NCBI GenBank assembly: GCA_019973155.2
Contig: BPQB01000001.1
Span: forward strand, 1,302,001 to 1,366,000
Origin: Phanerochaete sordida
Taxonomy: Eukaryota; Basidiomycota; Agaricomycetes; Polyporales; Phanerochaetaceae
Reading direction: 5' to 3'
Length of the DNA stretch: 64,000 nucleotides
Shown: positions 10,006-22,100 of the stretch, piece after piece
How positions within the stretch are numbered: position 1 is the stretch's first letter
How the letters are laid out: every line of letters starts with the position of its first letter
Made by a program: the position numbers and the translations under genes
The notes under the pieces: model-generated
Told to the model about the DNA's origin: nothing
The model's database searches: none
Seen by the model: the letters and a program-made list of their open reading frames with translations, nothing else

Positions 10006-12320
10006 CTACTGCTGGAAGCTTCCCTCGTACACCCTCTCCTTTTTCTCGTCCACTTTTTCGTCCGCCTCCTCCACCTCCTCGCGGTCGGCGCGCCGCCGCG
10101 CTTGCCGCTTCTCGCGCCGCTCGAGATAGTACACGAGCGCCGTCACGAGGAGCGTCGCGAGCGCGGTGCCGATCATCGCCCACATGCCCTTCGTGAACCG
10201 TGGAGCGTCCGTTGCGGGGTAGAACACGAGCGGCCACCACGCGTTGATCACGTTGTTCCACATGCTGCAGGCCCTAGCGTGAGCGGGGCGTGGTTACGTG
10301 GAAAGGGCGCGCGGAGACGCACTTCATGGACGCGAGCACGATCCCGCGCTCCTGATCGTCGTCCGCGCAGATCTGGTTCGCCCACGCGAACGTCGTCGCC
10401 TGCCCGGCGTAGCTCGCACCGGCCAGGTCTGTGTGCACGCAATGAGAGCTAGCACGCGCGCAGTTCTGCGATGGACGTACAGTACGCGAAGAACTTGAGC
10501 CCCGTCGGGCTGCTCCAGACGAGGATGCATATGCTGGCGATGATCACCGAGATGGACATGTACACGAGGACAGGCCAGCGCGCGCGCGAGCGCGTCGCGT
10601 CCGTCCACGTCGCGCACACGAGCGTCGACACGATCGCGAACGCGGTCATGCCTGACGGGTAGTAGTCTGCATCGCAGCAAGTCAGCATCGCGGTACCGCG
10701 GCGATCCAGGGAGGACACGCACCGATCTGCTCGACGGTGTACCCGCCGATGGCTTTGAGCCACTGGCCCATGAGGTTGTTGGAGCCGAAGCTCTCCGTCT
10801 CTCCAGAGACGAGGAACTGTCGGAGCGGTATCATTAGCACGGCAGCAAGTGTGGAGGGGCACGGTGGATACTCGCCAGGAGACTGCAGGCGTACCATCTC
10901 CACTTGCTGAGCACGCGGCGGAGTAGGTTCCACGACGGCTTGACGTGCGACACGTCTCGTCCTTTGTCACTGTCCAGTCGATCAGCAGAGAGCAATCGCT
11001 CCTGCACAAGAGTTCAGTCGTTGCGTCTAACTTGACAGGCTGAATGTACCGACCTCCTCAGTCAGATAGAAGGCTCGCGTCGTCGTGGGTACGTCGGGGA
11101 AGACGAGGAACCCATAGAACGCGATGGGCAGGGTGATGACCCCGTCGATGATGAAGCTGCAGGCCGGGTGTGATGAGCACCGAGCACGCGACCCGCCGCC
11201 AGCGTAACTCACAGCCAACGCCAGCCGCTCCGTCCGGACGTGCCGTTCAGGTTCCTAGATACGCGGCGCAGGAGCTCAGGGAAGGTGATGATAGCGATTG
11301 GGGGCATCAGACGCACTGATAAACTGCGGCCTGGAGGACCCCCGAGAAGCTGCGCGCGTCGTGAGTGCGGCCGGACGCAGAAGCAGGGATGCTGCTTACA
11401 GAGTGCCGATAAGGCCCGAGCTCGTGAAGATGCCCGACCGCTTGCCCAGCTCGCCGGGCTTGTACCAGCTGCAGAGTGTTCAGAACGCGCGTGACGAACG
11501 AGAGTAAAGGCGTGCTTACGCCCCGAGGATGTAGTGCGTCCCGACGAAGGTCGAGGACTCGGAGAGCCCCTGCAGGAAGCGGATGGCGTAGAGCTGGATG
11601 GCATGCGTGAGAGACGCGGTCCGCGCGGTAGCCAAAGTGCATACCTGCTGGACGTTTGTGACCGCGCTTGAGCTGCGGGGCGGTCAGCTGGGTCGCCCGC
11701 GCGCCACGGCACTGTGCATGCGCACCAGAACGTCAGGACGCCCCACACGATCTGCATCGTCGGCAGCCATATGCGCGGCGAGACGACCTGCAGCATGAGG
11801 TTATCTAGAGGCGAGCGCGACAGGTTCAGCGCTGTTCTAGGCGGCACGGGCAGCGGGTCGGCTCACTCGGGATCATGCCTACGATGTACCCGCAGGTGAA
11901 CAGCGTGTTGATTTTCTGCACCGGCGCACACACATGTCAGGGAGTCGCTCCGGGAGGGGAGGGGCATCGCAGCGACGCACGTTAAACTCGTTTCCGACCA
12001 TATGCAGCTCCTCCTTCATCCCCGACACATACGCGTTCGACACATTCGAGCGGTCCAGATCTGCAGCACACACCATCAGCCCTGGCTTCGCGCACGGAAG
12101 CCCCCGCGCAGATCGCGTACAGTTCGTAAAGTACTGCAGAAGCACGCGCGTGAGCAGCGGGCACGGACGGCGGCAGCGCGGCGCGCACCATGAGGCAGCA
12201 GTACGAGAGGATGAACCAGTCGATCTTGAGCAGGAGCACCTTCTCCGCGCGCGTCGCGGGCTCCTCGCCCCACACGAAGTGGCGGACGCTGCGCCAGGCG
12301 CTCTTCGCGGTGACGGCCAT
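10006..12320 (-). CDS. MFS permease of the allantoate/pantothenate (Dal5/Fen2) family
   Basis: A multi-exon gene with about ten exons. The protein begins MAVTAKSAWRSVRHFVWGEE and then LLKIDWFILSYCCLM. After the first intron comes YFTNYLDRSNVSNAYVSGMK, the first-helix signature (YFxNYLDRxNV) of the anion:cation symporter branch of the major facilitator superfamily. Later exons encode FSGVLQAAVYQ, GWRWLFIIDGVITLPIAFYG followed by FLVFPDVP, and the last helices ending with an acidic/basic tail (KVDEKKERVYEGSFQQ). Members import allantoate, pantothenate, biotin precursors, nicotinate or small peptides, and the substrate here cannot be told from sequence. The start is the ATG at 12320, just before the conserved N-terminal helix. 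Confidence 0.85.
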
Positions 12321-13194
12321 CGTGTCGTCGTCGTCGCAGGTCGTGGTGCGGGTCAGAGGGGCGGCCGGGGCCTGGCAGCGCACACAGAGGGCAGGGCCGT
12401 GGACACAGGGAGAAGAAGAAGCCTGAGGGCGAGCATCTCTTGGGGCAGCATATCACGAGAGGAGACGGTGTGCGGCACGGGGAAAACTTTGGAGGCGCCA
12501 AAGTGGGACGATGGCCGCCAGGGACGCGCTCCGAGGCTGCCGGTGTGTCCCCATGTTTTCACAAGCACGGCGCCATCGAGCGCGTCGGCCTGCCCACTCT
12601 ATTATCTGCACACGCCCATGACACGATAATTACTAATTTACTGCAAGCACGGCGAGGGCATCCCGCGAGGACGCGAGCACCGTCGGAGCGGAGGCGGGCG
12701 CTCGGAGCGCCCATAAACACGCTGAACGTGATTGGGTGCGGGTCTCGGTCCTCGGCTCGCTCGTCCTCGTACGCGGGGTCAAAGAGCCATGCATTTCTCT
12801 CCATGGTGGCCCAGAGATACAAACAAGGCGTAACGGGTCGAACATCAGGTGGATGAATGCTACATCGAAAAATGGCGAGCTGTACACTAGGTGATATGCG
12901 CGTGAGGAAGGTAGAATGTCAATAGACGACCACACGGCCTGTGGCGAGAAGGTTTAAATTAGAATGCAGGGTACGGTCACAACAACATCGACAGCGGAGG
13001 AAGCCCTGGGAGGCGGGGGAGAATATTACAACAGCGGGCAGGGTTTTACTTGCATCGAGGGGGCGTGAGGAGGTCGTAGGGCCAAGTCGCGCGTGCACGG
13101 GAGGTTGCGACGGACATTGAAGGGTCGTGCTGGTGGTCGTGGTATACGGGGAATATGATAGTCGTTAATGCGATGGGTCCTGTGCGGCGTCTAG
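12321..13194. other. Spacer upstream of the permease gene
   Basis: 874 bases between the permease start and the YTP1-like stop. GC is lower around 12880-13060. No conserved reading frame, RNA gene or repeat was seen. Confidence 0.4.
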
Positions 13195-15311
13195 TTATGC
13201 CGAGCTGTGGAACTGTACGGTCTTCTGCCCGTGGCTCTTCAGCCAGCCCTTGAACGCGACTATGCAGAGCGTCCAGCAGCACGCGAGGCACGTGACGGCG
13301 ACGGCGACGTTCAGGAACATCATCATGTCGTCGTGCCCGCGGCGCATCGCGGCGATCGTTACTTCTTCCGTGGAGAACTGGAAGGTGAGACCGCCACACG
13401 CCAGGAAGAAGGATGCGAGAGCCTCAGTGGGCGGGCGAGAGGGGAGGATGCTGCGCGGGGGGCCGAGCCACAGGAAGAAGTAGGTGACGCAGCGGAGGAC
13501 GGCGAAGGCGGTCAAGAGGTTGCCCCAGAGCTGGTGTATTTGCACTTGGAAGAGGTATTCTTGGAAATGCGCGGCCATCGCGGCACCGGTGATGCCGATG
13601 CAAAGCGCGGGGAAGGGGTTGAAGCTCGCGATGTAGCTCGGCGGCTCCGCGACCGCCTCCTGCGAGCGACTGCCCCACGGAAGCGCAGCTGTCGAGCTTG
13701 CGGCGAGCCAGCGGCGGACGCGCTTCGACTCGATTCCCATGCCAACGAGCCCAGCGAACCAGAACATGACGGCGATGGAGATGTGCTGCACCTGCTTCGT
13801 GGTGAACGGGTCGCCGGGCTTCGCGCCGAAACGCTCCATCCAGGTGTTCGTGGCGCCGTACACGAAGATGACCAGCGACTCGACGAACTCGCACGAGGGA
13901 GCGTTGGCGATCGGCGCGCGGTTCCATGCCCAGCCGAGTTCGGACCAGGCGCCGAGGAAACGAGCGAAAGTGGCGAGGCCATAGCACCAGAAAATGCCGC
14001 CCTCTGCACGCGCACACGAGGTCAGCTGGGGAAACGGAGATATAGCAGGAGCGCGACTTACTGATGAGATGCGCCAAGCAACCGTTGATGTAGTTTTCAC
14101 GGCAGCCTCCGGTGTAGATGACAGTGCCTGTGATGACCTGCATATATCCGGCAAATACCAAGGTACGCTCCACCGTGGCAAAGACGCCGCGTCCGATCTT
14201 CTTGAAGATCGCGTACCTGCTGGACTTGAGCGAGGCGTAGACGTTCTCGTGAAGGGTCTCGTCAGAGTGGACGGAGCCTCTCGGCGAGTGCGAATGGTCG
14301 AAGACTGTGCGTTCAGAGTTCGCGGACTGGGGGTATACGGCGCGGGGAGGTGCATTGTTGACCCACTGGGCGTGGTCCTCGGTGGATGATCGGGGGCTGA
14401 GAGCCGTATCAATCGGCGCCATGAACTGAGCTCTGCGCACGTGGATTGGTTCCGCCTCGGCTGCGTCATCGTCCTCGAGCTCCCTCGCTTTCAGCTCGGC
14501 CGCCTCAAACTCTCCTGGCTCCTCCGACACGAGACCGGTGTACTCTGCGGCCTCCGCGCGGACAGCGGCCTCGCGGTCGAGCACGACGGTGTTCCAGCAC
14601 GCCTTGAGCGCAAAGCGTTCCTCGCCGTTCCTGATGCTCTTGACGTAGGACACTAGGCGCCCGCCCAGGGCGATCAAATCGAGTGCTGAGATGGCTGCCG
14701 CCACAAAGAGGAAGAAGTAGCCTTGTGATCCATGCTTTTGGCCTTCGTACCTGCGACGGAGCTCAGGCGACTCTGACGGACGCATACATCGACCACAACT
14801 CACATGTTCGGTGTGAGCTTGCGATAGATTCCGTTACACGCGAGTCCGAGCGTCACAAACGCCCAAAAGAGGACCACGCTGAATCCGTGCCATGCGTGCT
14901 TCACGGAACGGAGGGCGATGCCTGGCGAGGGCTCAACTACGCGTCGCGGCGCGAGGGGATGCGGGACTCACCGACAGGTAGCGCACCGAAGAACGCGAGA
15001 CACATGAACACTATGTGCAGCGCCATGAACGCCGGATACCTCGCCGCTCCCGAGTCGTCTTCAAAGTCTATCGTGTAGTATGACGGAGGTGTCGGGGCGT
15101 GAAACAGCAGGATCTCGGTCTCGTTGAGAACGGTGAGCGGCGCGGCGTGCATGTCCATGGGCATGTGGTCGTCGCCGTGCCTCCGGACGAGGACGTCCTC
15201 TCGGGGTGAGCCGTGGGCATCTCGGAGGTCGTTGGTGGGTGGCGCAGCGAGGGCGAACGCGCCCGCGAGGGCGGGGACGAGGAAGAGGAGGGCGTGCCAC
15301 TGCGGCCGCAT
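13195..15311 (-). CDS. YTP1-like multi-span membrane protein (DUF2427 + Ytp1 region)
   Basis: At least four exons. The N-terminus (MRPQWHALLFLVPALAGAFA) is a signal sequence. It is followed by a short lumenal stretch with His/Met residues (HGDDHMPMDMH) and a DUF2427-type helical region (YPAFMALHIVFMCLAFFGAL). A second exon carries YFFLFVAAAISALDLIALGG. After an acidic, Ser-rich loop comes the Ytp1 domain with several helices (VFATVERTLVFAGYMQVITG, EGGIFWCYGLATFARFLGAW, HISIAVMFWFAGLVGMGIES) and a terminal QKTVQFHSSA. Domain order matches fungal Ytp1 proteins, which recall cytochrome b561 membrane cores. The biochemical role is unknown. The start is the ATG at 15311 that opens the signal peptide. 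A TATAAAAG sequence lies on the opposite strand 87 bases upstream (15398-15405). Confidence 0.8.
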
Positions 15312-17325
15312 GGTGTGGTGAGGGAGGAGTCGGAGGGAGCAGGTAGAGAGGGGGCGTGCAGCACAGGAGGAGAAGAGGCGGACAAAAAGGGCGGAGGTAT
15401 AAAAGCGGCCGCGGGTCCTTTGGTGGGCGGCTGGGATCGGACGCGGCGGGGGTGGAATCGTCGAGAAGACCAGCCCTGGGCTGACTGGGATATCGCTGAC
15501 CGACGCCTGCTGCATCATTTGCGTAAACGCAGCCATACACGCTGAGTCACCCTGCGCACATCATCGCACCGTCCTCTCTACCTCCTCGGCGGCTGCGTGC
15601 GTCCTGCGTGCCCTCGCCTCCTGTGTCGCGCCCCCACTAGCCCCGCCGCGACGAAACGCGAGCGCAGCCGGGGACGTCACCGCGCCGACGCGCCGTGCGC
15701 AGCGCGGTGGCGACGGCGGCGACGGCGGCGAACGAGGGAACCCAGCGCGAAGCGTCCGCCGATGTCTCCGGCGTCGGCCGCCCTGCGTCATCCCGCGTCC
15801 AAGTGCAGATCGCGCGGGCCTCGCGATCTCGGACATCAATGCCTTCGCGCCCCGGCTTCTCGGCACGCCCTCGGCCGACCCGATTCAGCTGGACGCGCGC
15901 ACGCCTCCGCCGCGCGCGACACCCCGCCCCCCGCCACTGCTCGACGCGATGAAAAGCCCACGGGCGGGGCCGCGTCCCTGCGCTGCACAACTGCATCCAT
16001 GCCCCCTCGCCGGCCAGTCCGAGCCTCGCGATCTCCGCGCCTCTGCTCGAGACCTATTCGGAGTTCGCACCTGTGCTGTCCGCCCCGCCGGATACCTCGA
16101 CCAGTCTCGAAATGACTGCGCTCGTCCTAGTCTGTGCCCAGCCCCGTTCCGAAGCCTGCCCCGAGGGCCTCTGACGACATCCCAATTTGCACATGGCCCG
16201 TCGGACAACTCGTGCTGATCACGATCCTCAGCCGTCCTTGTTCTCTGCTCTTCTGCGCGAGATCCCCTGTGTCAGCGCGCATTAGCAAACGCCCCGTCTC
16301 GAGATCTCGCTCGCCATCTCGTTCCGGCGTTCCCGCGCGCTGCCTAGTCTGGGAGCCCGCACGCCGCCCAAGCTGGGATCATTGGCGCACCCGCCACCTG
16401 CTCTCCAGTGTGGCTCACACCCAAGGTCATTCCAGCACTCGAGCGGCGCCCCACCAAGACCCCGCGCCTCGTGTTTGACGCGTCAGCACGCGCGTCACCC
16501 GTCGCGCGCGCGTGCCAAGCCAACGTCCCCTACCGGAATCGGCATATGCGCAGAGGTGCGCTCGCCGGACATCAATGCAATGCGTGCTAAACGCCCCCCG
16601 CTGACTCACGCAGCCGCCTTCTCGCTCCTGCAGCTCGCACGACGCGCGAGGATCAGAACGGAACACGGGCAGAGTCATTCGGGCGGCGGAGCCGCGCCTC
16701 CGACATCACGGCCAGGCGCAAGCGTCGCGGTCAATTTGGCTGCGCGCGAGGCGCGAGGCTCAGATCGCAGAAATTCAGAACGCAAACGAGGCGGCAGTGG
16801 CCCGACAAGGTTTCGGACACGGCGCGACGGCGCGTCTCTTGTCATCCGCGCGACGGCGCGACGGCGCGTTCCTCGTCAGCGTTCCGACGGCGCGACGGCG
16901 CGTTTTTGGTCAGCCTTGCGACGACCGCACACAGCATGCACACAGCACGCTGTGGACTCTAGAATGGCACCCGCAGCTATGGCTTGGCACTTTGCGGGCC
17001 GCTCGAAGCTGCGCTTACGATATTTCGGAGATGTGGCGTGCGCAGATGAAGCGAGGCGCCAAGTCGTCCAACGAATCCTCGCGCAAGTGCTGTGCACATC
17101 AGCGCAGCGATCGCTGTGCAGGCACACACCTCTGCTCCAGGATCTACGCGAGGAGCTGCACAGTCGACACGGTATGGTGCGCCCGCTTGACGCTCGCGCA
17201 GAGCTTCAGCGGGTCGAGTCCGGATTCCAATTTGGTACACACGTGTTTAGGTGCCATAGCACATAGAATGTCCTATGTTGGAACGTGCGCAGTAGCTATT
17301 AGTAGAGTCAGACACACTGCATACG
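15312..17325. other. Gene-poor GC-rich stretch
   Basis: About 2 kb. The first few hundred bases should be the YTP1-like gene promoter. The rest has long open frames in several registers on both strands, which GC-rich DNA gives by chance. None has introns at sensible places, a recognisable domain or conserved residues. Short motifs recur, for instance GGACATCAATGC near 15833 and again near 16568. One tandem repeat is listed separately. It could be worn-down transposon DNA. Confidence 0.4.
16820..16918 (+). repeat. Three tandem copies of a 31-34 base GC-rich unit
   Basis: Three head-to-tail copies at 16820-16850, 16851-16884 and 16885-16918. Each has a core CGGCGCGACGGCGCGT followed by a T-rich spacer and GTCA. 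The core itself contains CGACGGCG twice. The spacers differ (CTCTTGTCATCC, TCCTCGTCAGCG, TTTTGGTCAGCC), so the array is diverged. Confidence 0.8.
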
Positions 17326-18635
17326 TCACCACAACGCAGGTATTTGGATGCCCGAGAGCATCAACCCATAATCCGCCGCCGCGCCTGCCCATACCCAAGC
17401 ACCTGCGACTCCGCAGCCGACAAAGCCCTTCCAGCAGCTCGGGCGGCTGTCAAAGTCCGTCCTGTGCACGATGCGCGCGAGCTGCGCGGCCGCGACGCCG
17501 ACGCCGGCGTAGAACGGGAGGCCCTGCGCGTTCACGTAGCCCGCGAGCGCGACGAGCGAGACGGCGCCGGCGGAGAACGCGGAGAGCGCCGCGCGCGTGT
17601 GCGCGCCGAAGAGGAGCGCGGTCGAGCGCACGCCGACCCGGACGTCGTCCGCCTTGTCCTGGTGCGCGTAGATCGTGTCGTAGACGAGCGTCCAGCAGAA
17701 GCCGCCCGCGTACAGCGGGAGCGCGACGCCCGCGTCGAGCGCGCCCGTCACTGCGGACCAGCCGAGCAGCGCGCCCCAGTTGAACGCCAGCCCTGTGCGT
17801 GCGTGAGCGGCGCCCGGGTGCGGACCGGGAGGGTGCTTACCGAGCACGGCCTGCGGCCAGTACGTGAAGCGCTTCATGAACGGGTACAGCGCGACTATGG
17901 GGAGCGAGGCTGCCCCTAGGAAGATGCTGCAAGTTGCGAGCTATTCAGGTGCGGAGCGTGTAGGAAAAGGGGGAGACTCACCTGTACCAGTTCAACTGCG
18001 TCAACACCGCGAGACCGCCCGTGAGCTGAACACCCAGGAATCCGAACGCTTGTCGACGTGTGAGGTCGCCTCGGGCAATAGGTCTATCTTTTGTTCTTTC
18101 TGGATAGGAAAGGAGGCCATGAGCCTTGCCCGGCCTGCGAAGGAGCAGACCCTGCTCACCGACAGCCTTGTCGAAATCCTTGTCCGCCATATCGTTGATG
18201 GTGCACCCCGCGGACCGCATGATGAGAGCCCCAATCCCAAACAGGCTGAGATACGTCAACGGGGTGGTGAGGGGAGCCTGCACGGCATAGGACGCCATCG
18301 TAATCGACCACGCTGCGCCCGCGGTCAGCGCACCGCGCGCCCAGAGCTGGCAACGACGTACCGCACGGGTAGAACAGCAGCAGCGTCCCAATCGGCTTGT
18401 CGATCCGCGTGAGGTGGAGGTAGGGCTGCAGCCGCGCCGGCGCGCGGTCGATCCACGTCGCGGGGCCCACAGGGGGCTTCGCAGGCGACTCGGTCGCAAC
18501 CGCGCGCCGCGCGATGCTGGGGAGGGCGGGCGCGCGGAGGCCCGTGCGCAGGAGGTGGGTGCGCCGCAGGAGGCTGCCCGGCGGACATCGTGCGGTGCGA
18601 GGCGGGAGTGCGTGCGCGCGCAGGAGAGTGTTCAT
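17326..18635 (-). CDS. COQ2: 4-hydroxybenzoate polyprenyltransferase (ubiquinone synthesis)
   Basis: A multi-exon gene for a UbiA-family prenyltransferase. The N-terminus is rich in Arg and Ala with few acidic residues ([20 protein letters not shown]), as expected of a mitochondrial presequence. The enzyme begins at [20 protein letters not shown]. The two Asp-rich Mg/prenyl-diphosphate motifs are present: NDMADKDFD (near 18180) and [13 protein letters not shown] (near 17660). Membrane helices follow ([37 protein letters not shown]) and the protein ends SGIQIPALW. The family attaches the polyprenyl tail to 4-hydroxybenzoate in the inner mitochondrial membrane, the first membrane-bound step of ubiquinone synthesis. 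No key residue appears lost. Confidence 0.92.
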
Positions 18636-18906
18636 GGTTCCGGGCAGCCGTGGGCGCCTACGCGCGGCGAGGCGCGAGGGCGCCGCGCTTGCCGGGCTTC
18701 GGCGGGGCGCGTCCGTCGCCGAGGCGGGCGCGCTGTGGAAGACGGGACCGGACGTCTATTGGGTATCGCATTACAAGTACAACAGGCTCGTGCGCGGCGT
18801 TTTACACATAATCACTGCGTTCCGGGGGTTTCTGCATGACATGCTTTCAGGTCACCTGTACAGAGGTAAAAATAGGGGTACTTACAGATCGGTTGTACGT
18901 AGTTCA

Positions 18907-18940
18907 TGCAGATGATGTTAGGTGGAATAGACGAGGACGG
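18907..18940 (+). repeat. Left subterminal inverted repeat of the transposon
   Basis: TGCAGATGATGTT and GAGGACGG separated by 13 bases. The inverted partner at 27020-27040 has the two blocks directly joined. Confidence 0.5.
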
Positions 18941-18964
18941 TTGAGGAACGCTAGCCTGTGCTGG

Positions 18965-18983
18965 CCAGGTGTCCGGCGAACCG
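18965..18983 (+). repeat. Left copy of a 19-base subterminal direct repeat
   Basis: It matches the sequence at 27004-27022 at 17 of 19 positions. The 3' part is itself palindrome-like (CCGGCGAACCGG). Confidence 0.5.
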
Positions 18984-19188
18984 GCGCTAGGCGCCTAACC
19001 AGGCCTAGAAGCGCGCCGTGCAGCTCGTCTGTACAGAGGTATGTCCAGACAGGCTGTACTGAGCTGACAGAGTGCCTTGTAGGTCCATTCAGCTTTGCAT
19101 GTGTGCGACTCACCAAATGCGGCAGGTAGCGCTGTTTTCTCTTCCTGCCACCAGAGTCCACCCACCACGACGTCGGTTCATCACCGAG

Positions 19189-22100
19189 ATGCCGTCTAGT
19201 TCGAAGCGCACGGCGACGGGAAGGGTACGTCTGCGTATATAATATCTATTCTATGCACCCTCGAACCGCTCCCTAGGTCAAGTCTGTCAATAAACAGGTA
19301 CCCTGCCACTGTTCCGACTGCAACGGTCGGATGGTCAAACCGTGGGAGGCACGAAATCACCGAAGGCGTGACCGAGGCCCCGCAGCTTCGAGCGATGAGG
19401 ATTCGAGCGACGACTCCGACGACGTCGCTCAGAAATCCGCCTTCGCTGATTTTCTCTCCCACCGACGCTCCAAGAAGGCAAGAGGCACAACCGAGTCTGT
19501 GCAGGCTGCGCCTGCCGGTCAGGTGCTCTCAGACGGCCCTGTAGGCGTCGCTGATGCTCTCGAAGCGTCGTTTGAGGCGCATATACCCACTGCATCCGAC
19601 GACATCTGGTCACCCCTTGATGACGACACCTCCACTTCAGCTGCCTTCGCATCTCCTGACTCTGACATCCTCGGAAGGGCTTCTCCGCCGGCCCTGTCCT
19701 CTGTGCCCGCATCTCCTCCGACCTCTGCTCATGGCAGTCCGACTCTCGACGCTTCTGTACTCTCGCACATTGACGACCCAATCGATGAGCAGCTGTCGGA
19801 CGCCATGAGCTCCATGCACACAGCCCAACAGACCCTTACCGTGGGTGCAGAGATGCGCGACGGCGTGAGCACAGCACATGCTTCGCCGTCAGGTGCGGAC
19901 GACGAAGCTCTCATGGACCCTGTGGAGCTCCGGCTTCCAGAGCATCCTCAGGCATCTGTCCAGCACCTCACACGCCAGCAGATGCCGAAGATCTTCGAGC
20001 GCAAGCCCACCGCACGCGAATACATCCAGTCCGCCATCAGCCTCTGGTGGTGGCAGCCCATCATGCTCCTTCTGGTGAAGCTGCACCTCGACGGTGTGCC
20101 TCACCGCGCCATCAACATGACCATCTCTGTCATATCCTCCATCTTCATCCTTCTCGGCCTCATCGAGCAGAAGTCCGACGTTCCGCAGACGCTGAAGACG
20201 ACGATCAAGAGGCTCCATCTCGACGACGAATTTCCTATCGGCGCCATGTGCCCCAAGTGCTTTCGTGTCTACCCAGGCGACTCCGACCCTGACACGCTCT
20301 GCACAGCCTGTGAGACCCCGCTATTCAAGGGATACGGCATGGACACCAACGTGGTACCTGGCGATGTCGTGGACATTTGGACTGACTGGCATGTACGCCA
20401 TGCAGCCAGGCGAGCACCGAAGCCAAGTTTGCAAGTCCCGATGCGACTTCCGTCGGAAATGCTCGCAGATCTGATTAACAGCACCCCTCGGATGGAAGCA
20501 AATCTCGACAAGTGGCGCGAGTCTCCGTCGGACCCAGGCCAGCTTCGGTGCGTGCAAGACGGCGATGTGTGGAAGACCATCAAGGGTCCGGACGGCACAC
20601 CATTTTTCGACGACGTGCATGCACATGAGCTGCGGATCGGCGTCTCAATGGGCTTCGACGGGTATGTGCTATTTATGCGAACGACTCCAGGGTCTCTCTG
20701 CTGACTCCACTCGCCCAGGTTCGGCTTTACGCGCAGCTCCTTCTCAGGCAAGCATAGCACTGGCGCACTCTCGCTATGCGTGCAGAACCTCGATGTTCAC
20801 CAGCGGTGCGCATATTCCTGTCGTTCAATTTACTCGCCTAACATGACGCCCGCACAGATATCGCACGGAGAACCTCCTCTTGTGCGGCCTCACTCCCGGG
20901 CCCCATGAACTGAGCAGTGACGATCTGCAACATTTCATGGCGGCATTTGTCACCGATCTCTTGATGCTCTACGATACTGGAATCATCGTGAAGACCGCAA
21001 ATTATCCTGAAGGTATGCTGTCTTTGTTGTGGTCGAGACAGTTGTGTGCTAAAATATTCCCTCAGGTCGTCGAGTCCGGCTCATTCTTATTGCCGTCTGC
21101 TGCGACCACCCGGCCATGTGCCGTTTGTGTGGCTTCGGCGACTCCGGGTCCGGAAACCATTTCTGCACGAAGTGCAAGGTCAAGAAAGAGGACTTGAACA
21201 CCCCAGAGGGTCTTACCATCGACGGTAAGCTCTGTCGTTCAGTACATCTGCATAATCGGACTCATATTTACCTGCGCAGCCTTTCCAGCTCGCGATCCTG
21301 AAGAGCATCGGAAGCTTGCGGACGAGTACGACAAGCTCACCACGAAGGAGGAGCGCGACGCCTTCTGCCGCGAGCACGGTGTCCGTGCGTCTGAATTGAA
21401 TCGCCTTCCGTACTGGAACCCGGTGCGCATGGCGATCGTCGATCCCATGCATAATGTCCTGCTTGGTACGTGTTTCCGCCTCTCCATCTCTGTCTCTCGA
21501 GGTCTGATATCAAAAATATGCTTGCAGGCCTCGTCCGAAACATCTGGTTCGAGACATGGATCTCAGACAAGACCCTTCGCCAGCGTACGCAGCCGAAAGG
21601 CGTTCCTCGTGAGCTTGACCTCATACACGAATATCTTGAGAAGGTGCGCAATTATTGTCGCTTATATTACCCAGCAATCTCACACATTTATTCGCAGTTT
21701 GAGATGCCCTCATGGGTAGCCCGACTACCGAAAGAAGTGGGCTACCCTGCGGGTGGGAATCTCACTTCTGACGAGTGGAAGGCCCTCCTTCTTGTGTACT
21801 GCCCCATCGTTGTAAGTTCTACCTTCATCACCTGCCTCATGCGCTCCGGCCGGTGCTAATGTTCGCGCAGATACCCTTTATATGGGAAGAGTGGGCAGAG
21901 GTCGCTGATACCGAGCATCAGCGTAAACTAGCTACATGGGAGAAGAATGAGCGTGCACGCCAGAGGCGCAACAAGGCACGGGCCGAAGGCGACGATCCAG
22001 AGCCCAAACAACCTAAGCCCACGCCCCGCATGCAGAGCCAGGACGCTGACAACTTCCTCTCGCTTGCTGCAGCGATGAAGATTCTTCTAGCTCGCACTAT

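Noticed and set aside
15597..17266. Several long open frames on both strands (up to about 330 codons)
   Set aside because: GC-rich DNA gives such frames by chance. They overlap in several registers, are extreme in Arg/Pro/Ala and show no domain or sensible splice structure.
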